DNA from: Phenylobacterium sp. J426
GTDB taxonomy: Bacteria > Pseudomonadota > Alphaproteobacteria > Caulobacterales > Caulobacteraceae
Direction: 5' to 3'
DNA length: 64,000 bases
Assembly: GCF_024699945.1 (NCBI RefSeq)
Contig: NZ_JAJOMY010000001.1
Location: 496,001 to 560,000, forward strand
Positions 10,501 to 19,746 of the stretch are shown here, piece after piece. The notes beneath the pieces were generated by a model. That model was not told the origin of the DNA. It did not search any database and saw only the letters and a program-made list of their open reading frames with translations. Each line of letters starts with the position of its first letter. Position 1 is the stretch's first letter. The translations under genes were made by a program, and so were the position numbers.

Positions 10501-11307
10501 TCAGTGGGCGCCGCCGTGCCCTTGCCCGGCTTCGAACGTCACCGACGCATTGTTGGTGACGAAGCGTCCCCCAGGCTCCTTCGGGGGATCCAGCGTGGCG
10601 GCCACCAGCATCACCGGCCCGGACAGGCCGGCGGGCATCCGCACCCAGCCGTCGTTATCGGTGAGGACGTTCTGCCGCTCCCCGCGGGCCGGCCGCACCG
10701 TGACGGGGTAACCCGCCAGGGGGCGGCCGTTCCGCACGAGCTGGAACCGCGACGGTGAGGCGCCGCCCGCGTCGAACGCCGGCACGAACTCCACCTCCAG
10801 CCCGGCCGGGGCCGACGTCGTCGGCGTGCAGGCGCGGACGCAGACCAGGGTCTTGGCCAGACGGCGGGAGCGGATCTGGAGCGGCGCGCCCTTCGGCAGG
10901 AGCCGGTGGACCGCGGCGACCTCCTCGGCCTTGAAGGGATGCTCCTCGAGGTAGATGTCCACCTGGTCAGGGCGCCAGTTGGACTCGCCCCAGATGGTCT
11001 GGACCGTCACCACCCCCATACCGGACGCCTCGGTGGAGACGGACAAGGGCAGCGACTTGGCGGCCTGCGCCTGCACCTCGACGGCGGCGGGCTGGCCGCC
11101 GACCACCGCGCGAGCCGATTCGATGCGCGTCCGCGGCGAGCCGACGTTCAGCGCCGGGAAGTCGGAGGAGGACGTGGCGTGGATGATGAGCGGTCGCCCG
11201 CCCGCGCCCACGAACCCCTCCGGAACCAGGAAGAAGTCGTGCGCAGCCGCGCTGCCGGCGAATAGCAGCCCGAGCGCCGTCGCGACGGTCAAAAGAGATC
11301 TTTTCAT
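10501..11307 (-). CDS. DUF4198 domain periplasmic protein
   Basis: 268 residues. A signal peptide (MKRSLLTVATALGLLFAGSA) is followed by AHDFFLVPEG, the hallmark start of DUF4198 (NikM-like/GlpM-like secreted proteins often tied to metal or nickel/cobalt uptake). A C-terminal beta-sandwich segment contains GYPVTVRPARGERQN and TDNDGWVRMP. The protein ends with a short His-rich tail, GQGHGGAH. Start at 11307 because the signal peptide begins there. It lies 22 bases behind the TonB receptor on the same strand, so the two are probably one transcription unit for uptake of one substrate. Confidence 0.78.
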   Translation of the reverse strand: MKRSLLTVATALGLLFAGSAAAHDFFLVPEGFVGAGGRPLIIHATSSSDFPALNVGSPRTRIESARAVVGGQPAAVEVQAQAAKSLPLSVSTEASGMGVVTVQTIWGESNWRPDQVDIYLEEHPFKAEEVAAVHRLLPKGAPLQIRSRRLAKTLVCVRACTPTTSAPAGLEVEFVPAFDAGGASPSRFQLVRNGRPLAGYPVTVRPARGERQNVLTDNDGWVRMPAGLSGPVMLVAATLDPPKEPGGRFVTNNASVTFEAGQGHGGAH

Positions 11308-11329
11308 CGGTTCGAACCTTTTCTCGAGC

Positions 11330-14317
11330 TTAGAAGCGGGCGGTGAGGCCGAGATAATAGCGGCGGCCGACCAGGTCATAGGTGGAGGGGTCGGTGTTCG
11401 CCGCGATCGCCGGCGAGTAGACCGGAGGCTGCTTGTCCGTGAGGTTGTTCACCCCGCCGCGGAGCGTCACAGTCTTGTTCACTTTCCACGTGGTGTTCAG
11501 GTCGAAGTAGTTGACCGCGCCCAGGACCTGCTCGCGGTTGTTGAAGTTCTCGACCTCGCCCTGGTAGCGCCAGCGCACGCCGACGCTGAAGGGCTCGTAG
11601 TTCCAGCTCAGGGTCGACAGGAACTTCCACTCCGGCAGGGTGAGGCCGAAGGTGTTGGAGACCGTCCCCTTGCGATCGGTGAAGGCGCCGCCCGGCAGGT
11701 CCTGGCGCTTCCATTCCTGCAGCTTGGTTCCCATCACGTTGAGCGCCAGGGCGCCCCACTCCGGCCCACCCACGTCGGCCAGCGTGACGGCCCAATCAAT
11801 CTGGAAGTCGATGCCGCTCGTCTTCAGCGTGCCCAGGTTGGCGTTCGTCTCGAGGGTGTTGGTGATCTGCCCCGAGTTCGGGTCGCGGCTGAACAGCTGA
11901 CAGAAGAAGTTGCTGGGATCGTAGGTCGGGTTGGACGTGCCGTTCTGATTGAAGCAGCGGCGCAGCTGTTCCGTGGTGGCCAGCGTCCCAACCACGTCCT
12001 TGATGGTGATGTCATAATAGTCGATCGAGCCGGACAGGCGGCTCAACCACGGATTGGAGAACGGCGACTGCCAGGTTGCGCCGACGGTGAACGAGTCGGC
12101 GGTCTCTTCCTCCAGAAGTGGGTTGCCGCCTGTCAGGCCCGGGGTCTGCGAGTTCGAGAACGTGTAGGCGTCGATGACCTGGCCCGGCACGTTCTGCGCG
12201 AGGCACAGGGCGCGCACCTGAGCGGCGTTCGCCGCCCCCGGCGCCCTGTAGGCGCCCCGGATGTCGCACGGGTCGCCGGAGAACTGCGGCACACCCGCCG
12301 ACGAGACCGGCACGCCGATGTTCATGAAGGTAAGGTTCTGCGTGGCGAACAGCTCGTTGATGGACGGCGCGCGAACGGCGCGTTGCAGGCCGCCGCGGAT
12401 CCGCAGCCCCTCGACGATCTCCCAGCTCAGGTCCGCCTTGTAGGAACTCACACGGCCGATCGTGTCGTAATTGGAGAGCCGGTAGCCGAGGTTCGTCTCC
12501 AGGCTGTGCACGAAGGGCATGTCCCGGAGGAGCGGGATCAGGACTTCGCCGTAGATTTCGCGGACCTTGTCCGATCCCGAAAGCGGCTGACCGGAGGCGC
12601 CGGCGAGTTCGGGGCCGGTGGTTCCGTTCAGCGTGAAGGTCGCCAGCATCAATTCGTCGGGGACGAAGTCGTAGTTCTGCTCGCGGTGGGTGGCGCCGAG
12701 GGCCACCCGGACTTCACCGGCCGGAAGGTTGAAGACCCCGCCTTGCATGTTGATTTCAGCCACGCGCTGATCGTTTGTCGTGGTGTTCTTGGGCACCCGG
12801 CTGACGTAGTCGATGCAGGCGGCGCTCAGCGACTTCTCGCCAAAGGGGTTGAATCCGCCGGCGCAGATCGAGGCGCCGCCGTCCGGGGCGTCCAGCAGAC
12901 GCTGGACCGCTGAGCGGGACAGGTAGCCGGTGTACGTCGTCCCGTTGTCCACGCGGCCATAGGAGAGGTAGGCATCGTAGGTCCAGTCGCGCACCGGCAG
13001 GCGACCGCGGAGGCCCGTGGTGATCTGGTAGACGTCGTAGGTCTCATTCTGCCGGCGCGGACCGAGTTCGTTGAAGCGCTTGTCGAGGCGGAAGCTGCCG
13101 TTCGGATTGGGGCGGGAGTTCAGGACCGCCCGCAGCTCGGCCGGGATGAAGGGGTTGGTCCCCGGGATCCGGAAGCCCGTGGTGGGGCCGGTCGCAGGGT
13201 TGGAAGCCAACTGGTTGCCGGCCTCATACTGCGAGAACAGGAAGTCGGCGTAGGCCTCCGCGAACGCTGTGATCTCGTAGTTCGCCGCGCCGTAGATGTT
13301 GTAGCGCTGCTGCGGAATGATCATGTAGTTCCGATCACCGGTCGTATAGGTGAAGTCGGTCTGCTGCAGCGGCCCCGGCATCCGAAAGCCTTCGTAGTCC
13401 AGGCCGCCGGGGCTGATGTATTCGCGGGCTCCCTGGTAGGCGAACAGCGTGCCGTTGTTGTTGAAGCCGAACGTGTTCCCGCGGGCGGCGCCAGGCACCG
13501 CCGCGCTCACGGCGGCGGCCGACGGAAGGTTGTTAGCGTCGAAGACGGTGGAGCCGAGAGGCGAGGTGCCGGCGAAGCCGGAGATGCGCGAGAATTCGCG
13601 CGCGGCGTTCAGGACCGAGTCCCGGTCCGAGTAGCTCAGCGACAGCACGGCATTGCCGCGACCCTCGGCGATGTCGCCGCCCATCGTGACGCTGTAGACT
13701 TCGCTCTCCGCATCGCCGCGATCGGAGACGCCGTACTGCACGTCGAGCTGGACGCCTTCGAAGTTCTCGTTCAGCCGGAAGTTCAACACGCCGGCTACGG
13801 CGTCAGAGCCATACGTCGACGAGGCGCCGCCGGTGATGGTTTCGACGCTTGAGATCAAAGGCGTCGGGAGCAGGTTCAGGTCGACGACGGATGAGGCGCT
13901 CGAAGGGACGACCCGGCGGCCATTCAGCAGCACCAAGGTGCGGATGGCGCCGAGGCCACGCAGCTGAACCTGAGCCTGGCCTGCCAGGTTCGGGCTGTTC
14001 GAAGACGCGCTGCCCAGCGGCGTGAACTGCGGGAGTTCATTGATCAGGGTCTCGATATTGGCCGAGCCGGTCGCCCGCACGTCGTCCTGCGTGACCGTTA
14101 CAATCGGGCTGTTGGCCAGGTAGTCCTTGCGAGCGATCCGCGAACCGGTGACGACGACTTCGTCCAATTCGCCGGCCGTCTGTGCGTTCGCTGCGGCAGC
14201 CGCAGTGGCGTCTTGCGCCGCGGCGGGCGTGACCGCGAGCGCCGTGGCGGAAAGGAAGGCAACGCCTCCGAGGATGGATGAGCCGAGAATGCGGCTGCGA
14301 AAAGTGATGTCGGCCAA
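11330..14317 (-). CDS. TonB-dependent receptor (long, oar/CirA-like)
   Basis: 995 residues, intact. A signal peptide ends near TPAAAQ. The TonB-box/plug region follows: ELDEVVVTGSRIARKDYLAN. Plug motifs are IETLINELPQFTP, LRGLGAIRTLVLLNGRRVVP and TITGGASSTYGSDAVAGVLN. The beta-barrel ends YYLGLTARF, with a C-terminal Phe. Length and motifs match the large receptors abundant in Caulobacteraceae. The DUF4198 gene follows on the same strand. Substrate unknown. Confidence 0.93.
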   Translation of the reverse strand: MADITFRSRILGSSILGGVAFLSATALAVTPAAAQDATAAAAANAQTAGELDEVVVTGSRIARKDYLANSPIVTVTQDDVRATGSANIETLINELPQFTPLGSASSNSPNLAGQAQVQLRGLGAIRTLVLLNGRRVVPSSASSVVDLNLLPTPLISSVETITGGASSTYGSDAVAGVLNFRLNENFEGVQLDVQYGVSDRGDAESEVYSVTMGGDIAEGRGNAVLSLSYSDRDSVLNAAREFSRISGFAGTSPLGSTVFDANNLPSAAAVSAAVPGAARGNTFGFNNNGTLFAYQGAREYISPGGLDYEGFRMPGPLQQTDFTYTTGDRNYMIIPQQRYNIYGAANYEITAFAEAYADFLFSQYEAGNQLASNPATGPTTGFRIPGTNPFIPAELRAVLNSRPNPNGSFRLDKRFNELGPRRQNETYDVYQITTGLRGRLPVRDWTYDAYLSYGRVDNGTTYTGYLSRSAVQRLLDAPDGGASICAGGFNPFGEKSLSAACIDYVSRVPKNTTTNDQRVAEINMQGGVFNLPAGEVRVALGATHREQNYDFVPDELMLATFTLNGTTGPELAGASGQPLSGSDKVREIYGEVLIPLLRDMPFVHSLETNLGYRLSNYDTIGRVSSYKADLSWEIVEGLRIRGGLQRAVRAPSINELFATQNLTFMNIGVPVSSAGVPQFSGDPCDIRGAYRAPGAANAAQVRALCLAQNVPGQVIDAYTFSNSQTPGLTGGNPLLEEETADSFTVGATWQSPFSNPWLSRLSGSIDYYDITIKDVVGTLATTEQLRRCFNQNGTSNPTYDPSNFFCQLFSRDPNSGQITNTLETNANLGTLKTSGIDFQIDWAVTLADVGGPEWGALALNVMGTKLQEWKRQDLPGGAFTDRKGTVSNTFGLTLPEWKFLSTLSWNYEPFSVGVRWRYQGEVENFNNREQVLGAVNYFDLNTTWKVNKTVTLRGGVNNLTDKQPPVYSPAIAANTDPSTYDLVGRRYYLGLTARF

Positions 14318-14932
14318 GACCGCTGCTCCAGAGCAATGTTTTTTCAGGCCGCCATGGGCCCCCTTCTGGAGCTACGCAGTGGGATGGTCGGCCCCTCAGA
14401 CGCTCTGAATTTTTCTTTCCAAACCTCCGGCCGCAGGGGGTTTCTCCGGATCCGCAGCAGGGAAGTCGGGGGCGCCACGCCGACGGGAGAGCGTGCCGCG
14501 GACCGCGGTGGCCCAACGGGAGGTCAGCCCCGGACCTTGACGGAGGAGCCCCGGGGAGCCGGCTGCTGGGCCTACCGGCCCTGCCCTGCTGCCGCCCGAG
14601 CGAGAGACCGAAGCTGGGCGGCAGCCGCTCCGAAGTACGCCGAGGGCGGAGCCCTAAACCACGGCCGCCGCAGGCGGTCCAAGAAGAAGAAGGCTGCAAG
14701 GAGCCTGCGCGCCGCCAGGCGCTGCACGGCGGGACGCGCCGGCGAGCGGCCGCCGGCGCGCAAAGCGCGCCCGAAGGGCGACCCGTAGGAGCCGCGGCAC
14801 GCGGCGGGACCGCGCACGCCCGCCGGCCGCTCGCCTTACCGGGGCGTTGCGGAGGCTTGCCCCGCTAGAAGGGGGCGGCGGAGAAGGCTTCCGCTCCGAC
14901 GCAGGGGAAGCCGTTCCCCTACTCCGGCTGGA
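14318..14932 (+). other. 615-base stretch without a recognisable gene
   Basis: Intergenic DNA between the TonB receptor start and the remnant cation exporter. It presumably holds the receptor promoter on the minus strand next to 14318. The rest is GC-rich, with short open frames of low complexity (Arg/Lys/Pro-rich) that show no family features or ribosome-binding sites. I see no tRNA, repeat array or insertion sequence. Confidence 0.5.
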
Positions 14933-15640
14933 TCAAACGCGAGCCACGCTCCTTGAGAAGGCCTCGACCGTCACGTGCTTTAACTCGTGAACGTGCGCCA
15001 GCCGGGTGCGGACCGCCTCAGGCGAAGCCTCACCCACATAACTGACGATCGCCCCGTGAGAGCCAGGACCGAGGCGCCAGACGTGGAGGTCGGTGATTCT
15101 CGCATCTCCTGGCCCTTAGACCTCGTCGCGCACCTCAGCTTCCAGGTGGTCGTCGGTGGCGTCGAGGAGCACGGCGGAGGTGTCCCGCATCAGGTTCCAC
15201 GACCAGACGGCGATAACGGCGGCGCCCACCAGCCCCATCACCGGATCCAGCTACGTCCCGCCGAGGAAGCGGCCAGCCAGCAGGGCGGCGATGGCGAGCA
15301 CGGAGGTCAGGGCGTCGGCCCGGACGTGCACGAATGCGGCGCGCAGGTTGTTGTCCTGGTGACGGCGCCCACCGTCGCCGTGGCCGTGGGCTGCATGATG
15401 ATGCTCGTGGCCATGCTCGTGATGACTGTGGCGCTCATGACCGTGGTGATTATTTCTGTGGCCATGCGCATGGCCGCCGCCGAGCAGCAGAGCGCTGAGC
15501 AGGTTCACGGCCAAGCCGATCACCGCCACGACCGTGGCCTGGCCGAAGGCGACCGATTGCGGAGCCAGCAGTCGCAGGACGTACTCCCAAGCGATGCCGA
15601 TGGCGACCACACCCAGCACAAGGGCCGAAGCGAAGAGCGT
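14933..15640 (-). pseudogene. DmeF-like CDF cation exporter, 5'-truncated and with two in-frame stop codons
   Basis: Reading the minus strand in a single frame gives the family sequence LFASALVLGVVAIGIAWE, a membrane helix, a long His-rich loop (HHGHERHSHHEHGHEHHHA), NNLRAAFVHVRADALTSVLA, LDPVMGLVGAAVIAVWSWNL and finally ITDLHVWRLGPGSH, the DmeF C-terminal domain. TAG at 15251-15253 and TAA at 15116-15118 interrupt this frame; the natural TGA is at 14933-14935. The first two or three membrane helices are absent, cut near 15640 where an RTX gene fragment on the other strand begins. DmeF members export Co2+/Cd2+. Unlike other broken genes here, the defects are substitutions, so this looks like true decay. 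Confidence 0.8.
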
Positions 15641-15707
15641 CGAGTGTCCGGACGCCAGGCACGGGGACCGGCCTGGCGAGCGTTTCGACCAAGCCGCCGA
15701 CGCCGCG

Positions 15708-16280
15708 ATGCGGGATGGTGATGTCGCGCTCACCTTTACAGGCGACGAAACCTACCAGGTGCTCGTCGGCGAGCGAGGAGCCGATCAGCTGACCGGTGGG
15801 GAAAGCGTCGACAACATCTTCGGTCGGGATGGCGCCGACACCCTGATCGGCGGCGCCTTGGTTGACGATATCATGGGCATGGAGGGCGGGGACTCGATCG
15901 ACGCCCGCGCCGGCCACGACATGATCGAAGGCGGCATGGGCAACGACACCATCACCGGCGGCACGGGGGCGGACGCCTTCATCGTCGATCCGCACAGCGG
16001 CTTCGACGTCATCACCGACATGGAAGTCCGCGGTGAGGCGCAGGGCGCGTTCGACCACCTCGCGCTGCGCGATATCCGGCCGGATCAGGTGTCCGTCGTG
16101 GATCGCGCGGAAGGGGCGTTCGTGTCCTGGAACACAGACCGCGACGCCGATCCGGAGGGCGTCCTGCTGCTGGGCGTGTTCAGGGCCGATCTCCGGCAGA
16201 GCGACTTCATGTTCAGCGACGAGCCCGGATTCGTACCGGGGCTCAGCACCGCCGGTTCGGATTGGATTTTCCCGGCATGA
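15708..16280 (+). CDS. RTX-type calcium-binding repeat protein, probably 5'-truncated
   Basis: About 190 residues from the first in-frame Met at 15708. Nonapeptide-like repeats GADTLIGGALVDDIMGMEGG and GNDTITGGTGADAFIVD form the Ca2+-binding beta-roll of RTX/hemolysin-type proteins. The C-terminal part (FDVITDMEVRG) is like the tail of type I-secreted proteins. The frame runs upstream into antisense of the DmeF remnant, so the original 5' end is probably lost at a junction near 15660. Expression is doubtful. The substrate or enzymatic part is missing. Confidence 0.6.
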   Translation: MRDGDVALTFTGDETYQVLVGERGADQLTGGESVDNIFGRDGADTLIGGALVDDIMGMEGGDSIDARAGHDMIEGGMGNDTITGGTGADAFIVDPHSGFDVITDMEVRGEAQGAFDHLALRDIRPDQVSVVDRAEGAFVSWNTDRDADPEGVLLLGVFRADLRQSDFMFSDEPGFVPGLSTAGSDWIFPA

Positions 16281-16663
16281 CGTGGGGCGGGTCGTCGCTT
16301 GACGCGCGGCGGCCCGCTCACCGCGAGTTGGCGACAAAGGTGGGGACGCCGGCACCGCGGGAGCCTGCAAGGCGTTCGCTCATGTGCCGACGATGCCTGC
16401 GTTTAGCGGCCGGGAGCGCTCAGCGGCCGGGAGGGCTCAGCGGTCCTCATGCTCCATCGCGACTGACACGAGTTCTGCGCCGCATGTGGCAGCCGCCCCT
16501 TCAATTTCCGTTCGCTGTTTGGATCCTCGAAGTCGCGCAGATTGCGCGCTCAACCGAACAGCGGCGTGAAGGCTTGCCCTTCCGCGCCTCAGGGATCATT
16601 TTCGCCTGCAGAAAGGACCGCCTTCTGCGCCATTGGCCCACCTTGCTCGCGTTCGTCGCGGCG
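16281..16663 (+). other. 383-base stretch without a recognisable gene
   Basis: Lies between the RTX fragment and the small secreted protein heading the copper efflux block. It should contain the promoter for that block, but I see no convincing MerR-type operator or CopR/CusR-like direct repeat. The upstream in-frame extension of the next gene has no good start codon. Confidence 0.4.
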
Positions 16664-16969
16664 ATGCTGCTCGCATACGCCGGCGGACCGACTTTGGCCA
16701 AGACCGCGGCCTGCGATCCCTGCCCGCCGGATTGTCCGATGATGGCGGACGCCGCCCATAAGCCGTCTTCAGACCCTGCCGGGCAGAAGGAGAAAGCGCC
16801 TTGCGAGCGCAGCGTCCTCTGCCCCGCTGCGGTCGTTGTCGGGCCGGCTCCCATGGCGCCGGTCGAAGTCCAGCAAAGCGCGACCCTGATCGCCGTCCGC
16901 TGGACCGACTCTCCGCCGGCGCCATCTGGCCCGCCTGACCGAAGTCTAAGACCGCCCATCCACGCCTGA
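16664..16969 (+). CDS. Small secreted Cys-rich protein preceding the copper efflux operon
   Basis: About 100 residues from ATG 16664. An N-terminal hydrophobic segment (MLLAYAGGPTLAKTA) serves as signal; the frame is open upstream and adds more hydrophobic residues, so the true start may be farther 5'. The mature part has CDPCPPDCPMMADAAHK and later CERSVLC. Such small Cys/Met/His-rich proteins sit at the head of Cus/Cop operons, and the outer-membrane factor gene starts 68 bases downstream. A role in periplasmic copper handling is inferred. Confidence 0.55.
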   Translation: MLLAYAGGPTLAKTAACDPCPPDCPMMADAAHKPSSDPAGQKEKAPCERSVLCPAAVVVGPAPMAPVEVQQSATLIAVRWTDSPPAPSGPPDRSLRPPIHA

Positions 16970-17037
16970 TCCCCTGATCCCGGCTCGCCCGTGCGAGTCG
17001 TCGCAGGCGCATGCGCGCCGTTCCAGGAGATCAGAGC

Positions 17038-18276
17038 ATGTCAGCTCGAAGAGGTTGGTTGGCCATCGTGGCCGCCGCCTGCGTTACGACCCCTGCTGTT
17101 GCGGGGCCCCTGACCTACGAAGAGGCGCTCGCGCGAGCGCGCCAGACGGCTCCTGCGCTTGCCGCCGCCGACCTCAAGGCGCGGGCGGCCCGGAGCAGCG
17201 CGGTCGCGGCGGGACGTCTGCCAGATCCTCAGCTGAGGTTCGGCGTGGAAAATTACCCGATCTCCGGCCCCATGGCGGGCCGGTTCGGCGCCGACGAGAT
17301 GACCATGGCGACGGTCGGCGTCATGCAGGAGTTCCCGAATGCCGGGCGGCGGCGCGCGGAGGCTGCGGGCGCCCGCGCCGATGTCGCCATGGCGGAAGCG
17401 CAACGGGCGGTCACGACGCGTGAGGTCCAGCTCGGCGCTGCGTTGGCTTGGGTCGATCTGCATTACGCCCAGAGCCGCTTGGCGGCCTTGGATGCGATCC
17501 TGCGGCAGATCGAGCCCATCTGGCGCTCGGCCCCGGCCGGGGTGGCGTCGGGCGCGGACCGCGCGGCCATGGCGCTCGGTCCGATCCGCGCGCGAGCCGC
17601 CCTGCAGGACCAGCGCGATGAGCTCGCGGCCGCCGCCGGGCGGGCGAAGGCCGAGCTCTCACGCTGGACCGGCGACCTGGACCCAACCGTCGCCGGACCG
17701 CCGCCGTCGCCGGACATCGAGCCGGGGAGTCTGCGGGCCGGCCTTGAGGCGCATTCCACACTGCGGGCCTACGACTCGGCGCGAGCAAAGGCGCAAGCCG
17801 ATGTGGACGTCACGCGGGCGGCAAAGCGGCCGGACTTTGCGCTGGAAGCCAGCTACGGGCGCCGCGACCCGATGTTCGGCGACATGGTCTCGGCGGGCGT
17901 GACGGTGCGGCTGCCCCTCTTCGCGGGTCAGCGGCAGGATCCGCTGATCGCCGCGCGGCGCGCCGACGCGGCTCGCGTGGATGCGGAGGCGGAAGTCGCG
18001 CGCCGCAGCCTGCGCGCCGGGCTCGACGGAGATCTCGCCGACCACCTGATGCACCATGAACAGTGGATGCGGTCCAAGGATGTCGTTCTGCCCGCGGCAC
18101 AGCGGCAAGCTGATCTGGAGACCGCCAGCTACGGCGCCGGGCGCGCGGGGCTCGGCGACGTCCTGCAGGCGTTCACCGAGTTGGCCGAAGCCCGGCTCAC
18201 CCTGCTCGAACGCGAGGCGGCGGTGGCCCGCGACGCGGTGCGCATCACCCTCACCTATGGAGCCGACGCGCCATGA
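17038..18276 (+). CDS. Outer-membrane efflux protein of Cus-type RND system (CusC/CzcC-like)
   Basis: 412 residues. Signal peptide MSARRGWLAIVAAACVTTPA. It belongs to the TolC/OEP family, with the repeated long helices EEALARARQTAPALAAADLK and RLPDPQLRFGVENYPI, which is typical of CzcC/CusC. I choose ATG 17038 because AGGAGATC lies just upstream. It forms the trimeric outer-membrane exit duct of a tripartite pump. The stop overlaps the adaptor start as ATGA. Confidence 0.9.
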   Translation: MSARRGWLAIVAAACVTTPAVAGPLTYEEALARARQTAPALAAADLKARAARSSAVAAGRLPDPQLRFGVENYPISGPMAGRFGADEMTMATVGVMQEFPNAGRRRAEAAGARADVAMAEAQRAVTTREVQLGAALAWVDLHYAQSRLAALDAILRQIEPIWRSAPAGVASGADRAAMALGPIRARAALQDQRDELAAAAGRAKAELSRWTGDLDPTVAGPPPSPDIEPGSLRAGLEAHSTLRAYDSARAKAQADVDVTRAAKRPDFALEASYGRRDPMFGDMVSAGVTVRLPLFAGQRQDPLIAARRADAARVDAEAEVARRSLRAGLDGDLADHLMHHEQWMRSKDVVLPAAQRQADLETASYGAGRAGLGDVLQAFTELAEARLTLLEREAAVARDAVRITLTYGADAP

Positions 18277-19746
18277 GCATCCCCATCACGCGCGCGCAGC
18301 TGGCGGCCGGGGGCATGATCCTGCTCCTGCTGGGCGGCGCTGGCGGCTACGGCCTCTCGAGGCTGAGCTCATCCGACAAGCCGGCGCCGGCCCCAACCAG
18401 CGCCGGCCGCCAGGTGCTCTATTGGTACGACCCGATGGTCCCCAGCCAACGGTTCGACAAGCCGGGCAAATCCCCGTTCATGGACATGCAGCTGGTGCCC
18501 AAGTACGCCGACGAGGCGGGGGCGGACGCCGGTGTGCAGATCGATCCGGCGAGGGTCCAGAGCCTCGGCGTACGTCTGGCGACAGCCGAACCGGGGGCGC
18601 CTGCCTAGCGAGATCACCGCCCCGGGGGTCATTGACTTCAACGGGCGCGACCTCGTGGTGGTCCAGGCGCGGGCCGGCGGCTTCGTGCAGCGTGTCTATG
18701 CGCGTGCGCCCGGCGACATCATCGCCGCGGGCGCGCCGCTCGCCGACGTGCTCACGCCGGAGTGGGGCGGCGCCCAGACGGAGTTCCTGGCCGTTCGCCG
18801 CACCGGCGATCCGGCCTTGATCGCGGCCGCGCGCCAACGCCTGGCGCTGCTCGGCATGTCGCCCAGCCTGATCGCCTCGGTCGAACGCAGTGGTCGGCCG
18901 CAGACGGTCGTCCGCATCACAGCGCCGGGTGGCGGCGTGATCCGAACGCTGAGCGTGCGCAATGGCATGACGGTGAGCCAGGGCCAGACGCTCGCTGAGA
19001 TCAGCGGGCTGGGGAGCGTCTGGCTCAACGTTTCGGTGCCCGAAGCCATGGCCGGCCAAGTCCGCCCCGGACAGACCGTGACGGTCACGCTCACCGCCTT
19101 CCCGGGCGAGCAGTTTGCCGGGCGTGTCTCAGCCATTCTGCCGGAAGCGGCCGCCGAGAGCCGCACCCTGACCGCGCGGGTCGAACTGCCGAACCGCGGC
19201 GGGCGCCTGCGGCCGGGCATGTACGGACAGGCGCAGTTCGCGGGCGCCGCCTCGCCCGCGCTGCTTGTCCCCTCCGAAGCGGTGATCCGGACGGGTCGCC
19301 GCGCACTCGTCATGCTGGCCCAGCCTGGGGGACGATTCCGTCCGGCCGAGGTGCAGGTCGGCCGCGAGGCGGGAGATCGGACTGAGATTCTGGCAGGCCT
19401 CCACGCGGGCGAACAGGTGGTCGCCTCCGGCCAGTTCCTGCTCGACTCAGAGGCCAGCCTTGCCGGCGTGCAGGCGCGGCCGATCCCGTCGACGCCGCCC
19501 GCGGCGGCCCCATCGACCGCCTACGAGACGACCGGACGGATCGAGCGGTTGCAGGGCCGGTCGATCACGCTCAGCCACCAGCCGGTCCCGGCCTTGCAAT
19601 GGCCGGCGATGACCATGAGCTTCACCCTCGCCGACCCGAAGCTGGCCAAGGGTCTGAAGACCGGCGATCCGGTGCGCTTCGCCTTCGACCAGGCCGGCGG
19701 CGTACCTACCGTGCGGCGGATCGCCAAGCTGGATGCGGCCGGTTGA
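18273..19746 (+). CDS. RND periplasmic adaptor with C-terminal CusF domain (CusB-CusF fusion), frameshifted
   Basis: Membrane-fusion protein linking inner pump and outer duct. After the N-terminal anchor ([16 protein letters not shown]), residues ~45-75 form the heavy-metal-binding motif [20 protein letters not shown] then MDMQLVPKY. The barrel-sandwich and beta-barrel domains follow: [20 protein letters not shown] and [15 protein letters not shown]. The last ~70 residues are a CusF-like domain with WPAMTMSF, the Cu(I)/Ag(I) site. The G5 run at 18593-18597 breaks the frame; with four Gs it reads [13 protein letters not shown]. The stop overlaps the next start (TTGA). Confidence 0.88.

Noticed and set aside
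10169..10758. Overlapping open frames after the TetA fragment
   Set aside because: They run through the fragment in other frames and into the antisense of the DUF4198 gene; composition is not protein-like.
10955..12913. 652-residue open frame on the plus strand
   Set aside because: It is antisense to the intact TonB receptor and DUF4198 gene, full of Arg/His/Asp repeats and without family motifs. High GC content leaves such frames open.
14336..14788. 150-residue basic open frame upstream of the TonB receptor
   Set aside because: Low-complexity Arg/Lys/Ala protein without ribosome-binding site or known motif; treated as non-coding.
15360..15480. Repetitive CAT/CGTGG stretch as a possible repeat array or regulatory repeat
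   Set aside because: It encodes the His-rich loop of the DmeF remnant on the minus strand, which explains the periodicity.
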